32,593 nucleotides of DNA, taken from Arenimonas sp. GDDSR-1 (GTDB lineage Bacteria > Pseudomonadota > Gammaproteobacteria > Xanthomonadales > Xanthomonadaceae). Location of the stretch: positions 64,893-97,485 of the forward strand of contig NZ_JAPDUI010000005.1 of NCBI RefSeq assembly GCF_025980345.1, in the 5' to 3' direction. Within the stretch, counting starts at the first letter, position 1; each line of letters begins with the position of its first letter. Below are positions 24,827 through 32,593 of the stretch, piece by piece. The position numbers and the translations under genes were made by a program. The notes beneath the pieces were generated by a model. The model was not told the DNA's origin, ran no database searches, and saw only the letters and a program-made list of their open reading frames with translations.

Positions 24827-25777
24827 ATGACAGTATTATTCCGGGATTTCTCAGGACCACGGATCAGTCCGCGCGGAAGCGTGGTCTGCATCGGCGCGTT
24901 CGACGGTTTGCATCTCGGCCACCGTCACCTGCTTGACGAAGCCCGTCGCCATGCCGATTCCGAGGTGCTGGATTTGGTCGTGGTCAGCTTCGAGCCCCTG
25001 CCGCGCGAGTTCTTCGGTAAAGCCAATCCGCCGCCGCGGCTGATCCGAGCCCGGCAGAAATTCCGTGCGTTGCGCGGGTGTGGCGCCGATGCCGTCGGAT
25101 TGCTGCGGTTCAATCAGGCCCTTGCCGACACGCCGGCGGAAACCTTCATCACGGAATTGCTGGTGCAGCGCCTGAATGCGCGCCGCGTCCTGGTCGGTCC
25201 GGATTTCTTTTTCGGTAAAGGCCGACGCGGCGATCTGGCCATGCTCAAGCAGTTCGGAATGGCGCATGGTTTCGAAGCCCATGCCGTGCAGCCGCAGGTA
25301 CAGCAGGGCGAGCGGATTTCAAGCTCCCTGATCCGTGCCGATCTGCAGGCCGGCCGCATTCAGGATGCCGCGCTGAAACTCGGCCGCCCGTATGCCATCG
25401 AAGGCCGTGTCGTTCGCGGACAGCAGCTTGGCCGAACGCTCGGCTATCCGACCGCGAATATCCGACTGCAGGGCCGCAAGCCGGCATTGATGGGTATCTA
25501 TGCGACCTGGATCCACGGTGTCGGCAGTGAACCGATTGCCGGCGTGTCCAGTCTGGGGACGCGGCCGACCGTGAACGGGCGCGAACCGCTGCTTGAAGCC
25601 CATCTGTTCGATTTCGACGGCGATCTTTACGGAAAGCATCTACGGGTGGAGTTCGTCAGCAAGCTGCGCGATGAAGAAAAATTCGAAGGTCTTGATGCGC
25701 TGGTGCGCCAGATGGACTTGGATGCCGCACAGGCGCGCGAAATTCTGGCGCGCCGTACTTTGGGAGAATGTGCGTGA
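24827..25777 (+). CDS. ribF: Riboflavin kinase / FAD synthetase
   Basis: This 316-residue bifunctional enzyme makes FMN and then FAD from riboflavin. The N-terminal adenylyltransferase domain has [14 protein letters not shown] (~23-36). The C-terminal kinase domain contains [12 protein letters not shown], then [15 protein letters not shown], its usual beta-barrel motifs. The open frame runs on upstream within murJ, but the ATG at 24827 places the first motif at the normal distance from the N-terminus. The order murJ-ribF-ileS-lspA-ispH is conserved among gammaproteobacteria. The stop overlaps the ileS GTG start. Confidence 0.96.
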   Translation: MTVLFRDFSGPRISPRGSVVCIGAFDGLHLGHRHLLDEARRHADSEVLDLVVVSFEPLPREFFGKANPPPRLIRARQKFRALRGCGADAVGLLRFNQALADTPAETFITELLVQRLNARRVLVGPDFFFGKGRRGDLAMLKQFGMAHGFEAHAVQPQVQQGERISSSLIRADLQAGRIQDAALKLGRPYAIEGRVVRGQQLGRTLGYPTANIRLQGRKPALMGIYATWIHGVGSEPIAGVSSLGTRPTVNGREPLLEAHLFDFDGDLYGKHLRVEFVSKLRDEEKFEGLDALVRQMDLDAAQAREILARRTLGECA

Positions 25778-28611
25778 GCACGCAGGAAAACAGCAAGGAC
25801 TACAAACACACCATCAGTCTGCCGGACACGGCTTTCGCCATGCGCGGCGACCTGCCCAAGCGCGAACCGGCCATGCTGGCGCAATGGCAGCAGCATGATC
25901 TGTATGCGGCCGTGCGCGCCCGCAATGCCGGCAAGCCAGTGTTCGTTCTGCACGACGGCCCGCCCTATGCCAACGGCAACATCCACATCGGTCACGCCGT
26001 CAATAAGGTGCTGAAGGATGTCGTGGTCAAATCCAAGATGATGGCCGGCTTCGATGCCCCGTATGTTCCGGGCTGGGATTGCCATGGTCTGCCGATCGAA
26101 CTGGCCGTGGAAAAAAAGCACGGCAAAGTCGGCGTGAAACTCGATGCCCGCGAATTCCGCCAGAAGTGCCGGGAGTACGCCGCCGAACAGATCGCCGGCC
26201 AGTCCAAGGATTTCCAGCGCCTCGGCGTTCTGGGCGACTGGAAAAACCCCTACCGCACCATGGATTTCGCCTTCGAAGCCGAGATGCTGCGCAGTCTGGC
26301 CAAAATCACCGAACGCGGCCATCTGGCACGCGGGGTGAAGCCGGTGCATTGGTGCTTCGACTGCGGCTCGGCTCTGGCCGAAGCGGAAATCGAATACGCC
26401 GATAAAACCTCGCCGGCGGTGGATGTGGCCTATGCCGCGCTCGATCCGGCGGCAGTGGCAAAAGCCTTTGGAGTTGATGGTGCTGCGCCTGTCGCGGTGC
26501 CGATCTGGACCACCACGCCGTGGACGCTGCCGGCCAGCATGGCGGTCACCCTCGGGCCGGACGTCGATTATGTCCTGGTACGCGGACCCGAAGGTCTGCT
26601 GGTACTGGCCGAAGCGCTGGCGGAATCTGCGTTGGCGCGTTACGGCGTCGCCACGGTCGAGATCCTTGGCCGTGCACCGGGTGCGGCGCTCGAGCATCAG
26701 CTGCTTCAGCATCCGTTTTACGCACGCACCGTGCCGGTCATCCTCGGCGATCATGTCACCACCGATGCCGGTACCGGCGCCGTACACACTGCGCCGGGTC
26801 ACGGCCAGGAAGACTTCGCGGTCGGCCAGAAATACGGCATCGAAACGCTCAATCCGGTCGATGGCAAAGGCGTGTACCTGCCGAATACCGAAATTTTCGC
26901 CGGCCAGCACATCTGGAAGGCGAATGACAGCATCGTCGAACTGCTGCGCGAGCGGGGCGTGCTTTTGGCGTTTTCCAAACTCACCCACAGCTACCCGCAT
27001 TGCTGGCGACATAAAACGCCGGTGGCCTTCCGCGCCACGCCGCAATGGTTCATCTCCATGCAGCAGGCCGGTCTGCGCGATGACGCATTGAACGCTATCG
27101 ATGGCGTGCGCTGGATTCCCGACTGGGGCCAGGCGCGCATCAAGGGCATGATTGACGGCCGTCCGGACTGGTGCATTTCGCGCCAACGCACCTGGGGCGT
27201 GCCCATTGCGCTGTTCATCGACAGGATCAGCGGCGAGCCGCATCCGGACTCCGTGGCGCTGATGCGCAAGGTCGCCGATCTGGTCGCCGTTTCCGGCATC
27301 GATGCCTGGTTCGATCTTCAACCCGAAACGCTGCTCGGCGGCGATGCCGCCCATTACGAAAAAATCACCGATATCCTCGATGTCTGGTTCGATTCCGGGG
27401 TAACCCACCAGGCGGTGCTGGCCGCACGTCCGGCCGATGGCCTGTCGAAGCCGGCCGATCTGTATCTGGAAGGCTCCGACCAGCACCGCGGCTGGTTCCA
27501 GAGCTCGCTGCTGACCGGGGTGGCGATGGACGGCGTCGCCCCTTACCGGCAGGTGCTCACGCACGGCTTCACGGTCGACGCCCAGGGCAAGAAAATGTCC
27601 AAATCGATCGGCAACACGGTCGAGCCGCAGAAGGAAATCGACAAGCTCGGCGCCGATGTGCTGCGTCTGTGGATCGCCAGTGCCGATTACCGCAACGAGA
27701 TGTCGGTGTCCGATGACATCCTCAAGCGCAGTGCCGACGGTTACCGCCGCATCCGCAATACCGCCCGTTTCCTGCTCGGCAATCTGTCCGGATTCGATCC
27801 GGCCGTGCATGCCGTAGCGCCTGCCGACTGCCTGCTGCTCGATCAGTGGGCGATGGCAAAGGCCCGACAGCTGCATGAGCGCGTGGGCCAGGCCTATGCC
27901 GATTATGATTTCGCGCGGGTCGTCGCCAGCCTGCAGAACTTCTGCAGCAATGAAATGGGTGCGCTGTATCTCGACGTGACCAAGGACCGTCTGTACACCA
28001 TGCCGGTGGACAGTCTCGGTCGCCGTTCCGCGCAGTCGGCCATGCATGCCATCGTGCAGGTTCTGGTGCGGGCGCTCGCGCCGGTGCTGAGCTTCACCGC
28101 CGAGGAGATCTGGCAGCAGATTCCGGGAGCCGGAAACGAAAGCATCTTCCTGCAGGACAATGCCGCGATCGACGTTCTTTTGCCGGCCGATGGCGGATAC
28201 CTGAAAGCCGATGGTGCCGCCATGCAGCAATTGCTGGCCATGCGCGACGCGGTCGGCAAAGTGCTCGAGCCGATGCGTGCCGAGGGCAGGCTGGGCGCGG
28301 CCCTGCAGGCCGAAGTCACGGTGTATGCCGAAGAATCGGCGCTTTCCGCCTTGCCGGATACCGCCGATGAACTGCGCTTCCTGTTCATCACCTCGCAACT
28401 CAAGCTGGCGCCGCTGTCGGCCGCATCCGTGCAGGCCGTGGCCGTCGAAGGCACGCCGTTCAAGGTCCTGGCCGAGGTTTCCGGCCACGGCAAATGCGTG
28501 CGCTGCTGGCATTACAGTGCCAGTGTCGGTACCGATGCCGAAGATCCGGAATTGTGCGGGCGCTGCATCGGCAACGTGCGTGGTGCGGGCGAAACCCGGA
28601 GATTTTTCTGA
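25774..28611 (+). CDS. ileS: Isoleucyl-tRNA synthetase
   Basis: This 945-residue class Ia synthetase attaches isoleucine to tRNA-Ile and edits valine. The ATP-binding HIGH motif is at residue 71 ([11 protein letters not shown]) and KMSKS at 607-611. The intervening CP1 editing domain contains [15 protein letters not shown] and [18 protein letters not shown]. The C-terminal zinc-binding CVRC/CGRC pair starts at Cys908, as in bacterial IleRS. Two starts are possible: ATG 25768 and GTG 25774. I chose GTG because GGGAG lies at the usual 7-nt distance from it but only 1 nt from the ATG. It also overlaps the ribF stop as GTGA. Confidence 0.97.
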   Translation: MSTQENSKDYKHTISLPDTAFAMRGDLPKREPAMLAQWQQHDLYAAVRARNAGKPVFVLHDGPPYANGNIHIGHAVNKVLKDVVVKSKMMAGFDAPYVPGWDCHGLPIELAVEKKHGKVGVKLDAREFRQKCREYAAEQIAGQSKDFQRLGVLGDWKNPYRTMDFAFEAEMLRSLAKITERGHLARGVKPVHWCFDCGSALAEAEIEYADKTSPAVDVAYAALDPAAVAKAFGVDGAAPVAVPIWTTTPWTLPASMAVTLGPDVDYVLVRGPEGLLVLAEALAESALARYGVATVEILGRAPGAALEHQLLQHPFYARTVPVILGDHVTTDAGTGAVHTAPGHGQEDFAVGQKYGIETLNPVDGKGVYLPNTEIFAGQHIWKANDSIVELLRERGVLLAFSKLTHSYPHCWRHKTPVAFRATPQWFISMQQAGLRDDALNAIDGVRWIPDWGQARIKGMIDGRPDWCISRQRTWGVPIALFIDRISGEPHPDSVALMRKVADLVAVSGIDAWFDLQPETLLGGDAAHYEKITDILDVWFDSGVTHQAVLAARPADGLSKPADLYLEGSDQHRGWFQSSLLTGVAMDGVAPYRQVLTHGFTVDAQGKKMSKSIGNTVEPQKEIDKLGADVLRLWIASADYRNEMSVSDDILKRSADGYRRIRNTARFLLGNLSGFDPAVHAVAPADCLLLDQWAMAKARQLHERVGQAYADYDFARVVASLQNFCSNEMGALYLDVTKDRLYTMPVDSLGRRSAQSAMHAIVQVLVRALAPVLSFTAEEIWQQIPGAGNESIFLQDNAAIDVLLPADGGYLKADGAAMQQLLAMRDAVGKVLEPMRAEGRLGAALQAEVTVYAEESALSALPDTADELRFLFITSQLKLAPLSAASVQAVAVEGTPFKVLAEVSGHGKCVRCWHYSASVGTDAEDPELCGRCIGNVRGAGETRRFF

Positions 28612-29105
28612 TGAGTGACCGCAAAAATGCATTGCCCTGGCTCGGCCTTTCCGTGGCCATCATCGTGCTGGACTGGATCAGCAAACAATGGGCGCTGTCG
28701 GCGCTGACTTACGGCGTGCCGCAGGAAGTGGTGCCCGGCTTCTGGAACTGGACCCTGGTGCACAATACCGGTGCCGCCTTCAGTTTCCTGGCCGATGCCG
28801 GCGGCTGGCAGCAGTGGCTGTTCAGCGCTCTGGCGGTTTTCATCTCGGCGGTTTGCGTCGGCATGCTGGCCAAGCAACCGCGTGCCGAATGGCGCATGGC
28901 ATTGCCGCTGGCCTTGATTGTCGGCGGTGCGCTGGGCAACCTGATCGACCGCGTACGCTTCGGTTATGTCGTCGATTTCGTGCATTGGTACTGGCGTGAT
29001 TTCCACTGGCCGGTATTCAATCTGGCCGATTCGGCCATCAGCATCGCCGCCGTGCTGCTGATTGTCTTCAGTTTCGTACCTGATAAGACGCCGGAATCAA
29101 CGTGA
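28611..29105 (+). CDS. lspA: Signal peptidase II (prolipoprotein signal peptidase)
   Basis: This 164-residue inner-membrane aspartyl protease with four membrane segments removes signal peptides from diacylglyceryl-lipoproteins. The catalytic aspartates are Asp122 (GYVVDFVHW) and Asp140 (FNLADSAIS), matching E. coli 123 and 141; the conserved GNLIDR and NTGAAFSFL are also present. The open frame extends upstream within ileS, but the ATG at 28611 overlaps the ileS stop by one base and gives a normal N-terminus. Its own stop overlaps the ispH GTG. Confidence 0.97.
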   Translation: MSDRKNALPWLGLSVAIIVLDWISKQWALSALTYGVPQEVVPGFWNWTLVHNTGAAFSFLADAGGWQQWLFSALAVFISAVCVGMLAKQPRAEWRMALPLALIVGGALGNLIDRVRFGYVVDFVHWYWRDFHWPVFNLADSAISIAAVLLIVFSFVPDKTPEST

Positions 29106-30052
29106 ACATCGTCCTGGCCAATCCAAGGGGTTTCTGCGCCGGTGTCGACCGGGCCATCGAAATCGTCAATCGCGCGCTCGACATGCTGGGCGCGCCGATT
29201 TACGTGCGCCATGAAGTCGTGCATAACCAGTTCGTGGTCAACGATCTGCGTGCACGCGGCGCGGTGTTCGTGGAAGAGCTCGATGAGGTTCCGGCCGGAG
29301 CCACGGTGATCTTCAGTGCCCATGGCGTGTCGCAGGCGGTGCGCCGTGAAGCCGAAGCCCGCGGCTTGAAGGTGTTCGATGCCACCTGTCCGCTGGTGAC
29401 CAAAGTGCACATCGAGGTGACGCGGCATTGCCGGGCCGGCCGCGATGTGGTGCTGATCGGGCACGAGGGCCATCCCGAAGTGGAGGGCACCATGGGCCAG
29501 TGGCTCAGCCAGGGCGCGCGCGGCAACATCTATCTGGTCGAGGATGTGGAAGACGTCATGAGCCTCGAAGTGTCCCAGCCGGAGCACTTCGCGTTCACCA
29601 CGCAGACCACCCTTTCCGTCGATGAAACCCGGGATGTCATTGCCGCCCTGCGTTCGCGCTTCCCGAAAATCGAAGGGCCGCGCCATGACGACATCTGCTA
29701 CGCCACCCAGAACCGGCAGGATGCGGTGCGGGAGCTGTCCAACCAATGCGATCTCATCTTCGTGGTCGGCTCGGTCAACAGTTCCAATTCCAATCGCTTG
29801 CGGGAATTGGCCGAAAAGAACGGCGCACGCGCCTATCTGATCGACGGTGCCGACGACATCCGCCCCGAATGGCTGGAGGGTGCTGCCCGTATCGGGGTCA
29901 CCGCCGGCGCCTCGGCGCCGGAAGTCCTGGTGCAGGGGGTCATTTCGCATCTCCAGCAGCTGGGCGGCGGCGCCGTCACCGAGCTCGACGGCGAGCCGGA
30001 GGACATGGTATTCGCCTTGCCGAAAGAGCTGCGCATCACCCTTTTGGACTGA
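29102..30052 (+). CDS. ispH: 4-hydroxy-3-methylbut-2-enyl diphosphate reductase
   Basis: This 316-residue iron-sulfur enzyme makes IPP and DMAPP from HMBPP in the last step of the methylerythritol phosphate pathway. The cluster cysteines are Cys12 (RGFCAGV), Cys96 (DATCPLV) and Cys199 ([11 protein letters not shown]). The active-site residues His41, His74 and Glu126 (GHPEVEG) are in place. The start codon is GTG, overlapping the lspA stop (GTGA), so it is probably coupled. It is the last gene of the murJ-ispH series; tRNA-Thr follows 44 nt after the stop, with its own promoter. Confidence 0.97.
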   Translation: MNIVLANPRGFCAGVDRAIEIVNRALDMLGAPIYVRHEVVHNQFVVNDLRARGAVFVEELDEVPAGATVIFSAHGVSQAVRREAEARGLKVFDATCPLVTKVHIEVTRHCRAGRDVVLIGHEGHPEVEGTMGQWLSQGARGNIYLVEDVEDVMSLEVSQPEHFAFTTQTTLSVDETRDVIAALRSRFPKIEGPRHDDICYATQNRQDAVRELSNQCDLIFVVGSVNSSNSNRLRELAEKNGARAYLIDGADDIRPEWLEGAARIGVTAGASAPEVLVQGVISHLQQLGGGAVTELDGEPEDMVFALPKELRITLLD

Positions 30053-30058
30053 GTTTCA

Positions 30059-30087
30059 TTGCCTAAATCCGGCAAAAACCGTAAAAT
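30059..30087 (+). promoter_or_regulatory. sigma-70 promoter of tRNA-Thr
   Basis: TTGCCT (30059-30064) and TAAAAT (30082-30087) are separated by 17 nt. Transcription would start only a few bases before the mature tRNA. Confidence 0.7.
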
Positions 30088-30096
30088 CACCCATCC

Positions 30097-30172
30097 GCCG
30101 GAATAGCTCAGTCGGTAGAGCGGCGCATTCGTAATGCGTAGGTCGGAGGTTCGATTCCTCTTTCCGGCACCA
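30097..30172 (+). tRNA. tRNA-Thr (anticodon CGT)
   Basis: The acceptor stem GCCGGAA/TTCCGGC, the D-arm AGCTCAGTCGGTAGAGC and the T-loop TTCGATT are intact. The anticodon loop TTCGTAA gives CGT, decoding ACG. CCA is encoded at 30170-30172, for a total of 76 nt. Confidence 0.97.
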
Positions 30173-30177
30173 TCCGT

Positions 30178-30200
30178 AAAACCCGCTCCGGCGGGTTTTT
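30178..30200 (+). terminator. Terminator of tRNA-Thr
   Basis: AAAACCCGC (30178-30186) pairs with GCGGGTTTT (30191-30199) around a 4-nt loop, running into five T residues. It begins 5 nt after the tRNA. Confidence 0.9.
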
Positions 30201-30218
30201 CCCTCTCGGGAGCACCCC

Positions 30219-31151
30219 ATGGCCGGTTCCAGTCTGCTTGCCCTGATCGACGACATCGCGACCCTGCTGGACGATGTGTCGGTGATGACCAAGGTCGCGG
30301 CCAAACAGACCGCCGGCGTGCTCGGCGACGATCTGGCGCTGAACGCGCACCAGGTCAGCGGCGTGAATCCCGACCGCGAACTGCCGGTGGTGTGGGCGGT
30401 GTGCAAGGGCTCGTTCGTCAACAAACTCATTCTGGTGCCGTCGGCGCTGCTGATCAGCGCCTTCGTGCCCTGGCTGATCGTGCCCTTGTTGCTGATCGGC
30501 GGCGCGTATCTGTGCTACGAGGGCTCCGAGAAGCTCGTGCATAAATTCGCCGGGCACGCCGAGGCTGATTCGGAATCGCATTACCAGGAACTGATCGAAG
30601 CGGTCAGCAACGAACAACTTGACCTGGTGCAGTACGAGAAGGACAAAATCAAGGGTGCCATCCGCACCGATTTCATTCTGTCCGCCGAAATCATCGTGAT
30701 TACCCTCGGTGCCGTGGCCGGAAAATCGCTGTGGGTGCAAATCGGCGCGCTGTCGGCCATTGCGGTGCTGATGACGGTCGGGGTGTACGGTGTGGTCGGC
30801 GGCATCGTCAAGCTCGATGATGCCGGTCTGCATCTGATACGCAATCCCGCAGCCGGACTGTGGTCGCGTGGCAAGCAGGCTGTAGGCGGCTTTCTGCTGT
30901 GGCTGGCACCGAAGCTGATGAAATTCCTGTCGGTGGCCGGCACCGCCGCCATGTTTCTGGTCGGCGGCGGCATCCTGACCCACAACGTGCCGCTGCTGCA
31001 CCATGCCGTCGAAGGCATCGGCGCACTGCTGCCGTCCCTGTCGTGGCTAATCACCGCGCTGGTCAATGCGGTGTTCGGCGTGCTGCTGGGCCTGGCCGTG
31101 GTGGCGCTGGTTGCCCTTTACGGAAAACTGTTCCGGCGCAAGCGCGCTTAA
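30219..31151 (+). CDS. DUF808 (YedI-like) integral membrane protein
   Basis: This 310-residue inner-membrane protein starts MAGSSLLALIDDIATLLDDVSVMTKVAAKQT, the conserved N-terminus of the DUF808 family (E. coli YedI). Five or so hydrophobic segments follow (~70-92, 152-172, 180-200, 232-252 and 278-304). A cytoplasmic-looking acidic/basic region lies between them (~94-140). Its function is unknown. A GGGAG Shine-Dalgarno lies 7 nt before the ATG. It comes after the tRNA-Thr terminator, and its stop shares TTAA with the stop of the convergent DUF2939 gene. Confidence 0.9.
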   Translation: MAGSSLLALIDDIATLLDDVSVMTKVAAKQTAGVLGDDLALNAHQVSGVNPDRELPVVWAVCKGSFVNKLILVPSALLISAFVPWLIVPLLLIGGAYLCYEGSEKLVHKFAGHAEADSESHYQELIEAVSNEQLDLVQYEKDKIKGAIRTDFILSAEIIVITLGAVAGKSLWVQIGALSAIAVLMTVGVYGVVGGIVKLDDAGLHLIRNPAAGLWSRGKQAVGGFLLWLAPKLMKFLSVAGTAAMFLVGGGILTHNVPLLHHAVEGIGALLPSLSWLITALVNAVFGVLLGLAVVALVALYGKLFRRKRA

Positions 31152-31702
31152 GGGCTTTGCGTCGCCAGCATCGGCAGTTCGATGCCGCTGAGTTTCCAAT
31201 GCAGGCCCGTGCGGGTGAACGTGAAGCGATAAGTGCCGGTTTCGGCATGGGAGACCGTGGCCACGAAAGTCCGGTGATCGATGTAATCGGTTTCGGCATT
31301 CTCGAAGACCTTGTCGGTGCTGGTCGAGGAAGGTACCGGGGTGACCAGCTCGCCGAGTCCGAAATCCAGATCCGGCGCGTTACCCTGCATGATGTACAGC
31401 AGCTGCCCGGCCATCAAGGGGTCGATGGCCTGTTCCAGCACTTTGCTGCTCAGCGTGGTCACGGCCTGATCCAGGATCGGGATTTTTTTCAGCAGATCCG
31501 GCGTTTCCGCTTCGATTTTGCGCTGCAATTGCAGCTTCAGTCCCGCGCGTACGGCGGGGAAATCGATCTGCGCACTCAGTCCGTCCAGATCCTGCGCTGC
31601 GATGCTTTTTTCGATGCGATGCATGGTCAGGTAAGGGCCGGCCGCGACATAGCCCAGAACCGCCAAGCCGGCCAGACCGGCAAGCAGAAGCCATTTCTTC
31701 AT
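31148..31702 (-). CDS. DUF2939 membrane-anchored/exported protein
   Basis: This 184-residue protein has an N-terminal hydrophobic helix or signal (~3-22, KKWLLLAGLAGLAVLGYV) and a soluble remainder. The segment AGPYLTMHRIEKSIAAQDLD, then LSAQIDFPAVRAGLKLQL, is the signature of DUF2939 proteins, of unknown function. A GGAT Shine-Dalgarno lies 6 nt before the ATG. It is convergent with the DUF808 gene and divergent from radA. Confidence 0.85.
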   Translation of the reverse strand: MKKWLLLAGLAGLAVLGYVAAGPYLTMHRIEKSIAAQDLDGLSAQIDFPAVRAGLKLQLQRKIEAETPDLLKKIPILDQAVTTLSSKVLEQAIDPLMAGQLLYIMQGNAPDLDFGLGELVTPVPSSTSTDKVFENAETDYIDHRTFVATVSHAETGTYRFTFTRTGLHWKLSGIELPMLATQSP

Positions 31703-31741
31703 GATGTCATCCTTTCCGATGCCTTTTGACTGCCATCAGGC

Positions 31742-31747
31742 TACACT
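31742..31747 (+). promoter_or_regulatory. Candidate -10 of radA
   Basis: TACACT lies 7 nt before the radA ATG. No Shine-Dalgarno is seen. The nearby TTGACT at 31726-31731 is only 10 nt away and cannot serve as its -35. Evidence is positional only. Confidence 0.3.
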
Positions 31748-31754
31748 AAAGACC

Positions 31755-32593
<839 letters not shown>

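Noticed and set aside
25627-28632. A 1001-codon open frame on the minus strand opposite ileS.
   Set aside because: High-GC codon bias leaves antisense frames open. The product has no recognisable domain, the sense frame is a complete IleRS, and no start signal fits.

Overview
The window is a gene-dense, high-GC (about 60% by eye) bacterial chromosome segment with no phage, IS, CRISPR or plasmid genes. Gene content and order (rnr-rlmB, rnt, pstSCAB-phoU beside a phosphate porin, rplU-rpmA-obgE, rpsT divergent from murJ-ribF-ileS-lspA-ispH) are gammaproteobacterial. A Xanthomonadales (Lysobacter/Rhodanobacter-type) host is my best guess, by inference only.

Layout. 1-1861 (-): 3' truncated TPR-sulfotransferase, downstream of tRNA-Leu(CAG) and its terminator. 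2077-5482 (+): rnr, rlmB and a small membrane protein, joined by ATGA overlaps. 5479-6096 (-): RNase T. 6169-11859 (-): phosphate module in the order OprP-type porin, pstS, pstC, pstA, pstB, phoU, with Pho-box-like direct repeats before the porin and before pstS, intercistronic hairpins and a strong terminator. 12002-13631 (-): crotonase, a 72-aa helical protein of unknown function and nth, all overlapping. 13776-16164 (+): periplasmic FKBP-like protein with a degenerate active site, DUF1289, NudL-type Nudix hydrolase and 3-mercaptopyruvate sulfurtransferase. 16180-20813 (-): uvrA, hotdog thioesterase, enoyl-CoA isomerase and a conserved membrane-anchored hypothetical. 21035-22776 (+): rplU, rpmA, obgE. 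22854-23123 (-): rpsT with a GTG start. 23230-30052 (+): murJ, ribF, ileS, lspA, ispH, the last four tightly coupled. 30097-30172: tRNA-Thr(CGT). 30219-31151 (+): DUF808 protein. 31148-31702 (-): DUF2939 protein. 31755-end (+): radA, truncated by the window edge.

Most of this is housekeeping: RNA processing, phosphate uptake, DNA repair, ribosome biogenesis, cell envelope and isoprenoid synthesis. I found no clearly new multi-gene system. The observations most worth following are: (a) four genes (rnr, rnt, ribF, radA) that lack a convincing Shine-Dalgarno and carry a -10-like hexamer 6-9 nt before the ATG, suggesting leaderless mRNAs; (b) the FKBP-family protein with replaced pocket residues; (c) the uncharacterised small protein coupled to nth; (d) the cis-regulatory layout of the pst/porin cluster; and (e) a palindrome over the predicted rnr promoter. 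No stretch longer than about 220 bases lacks a gene.
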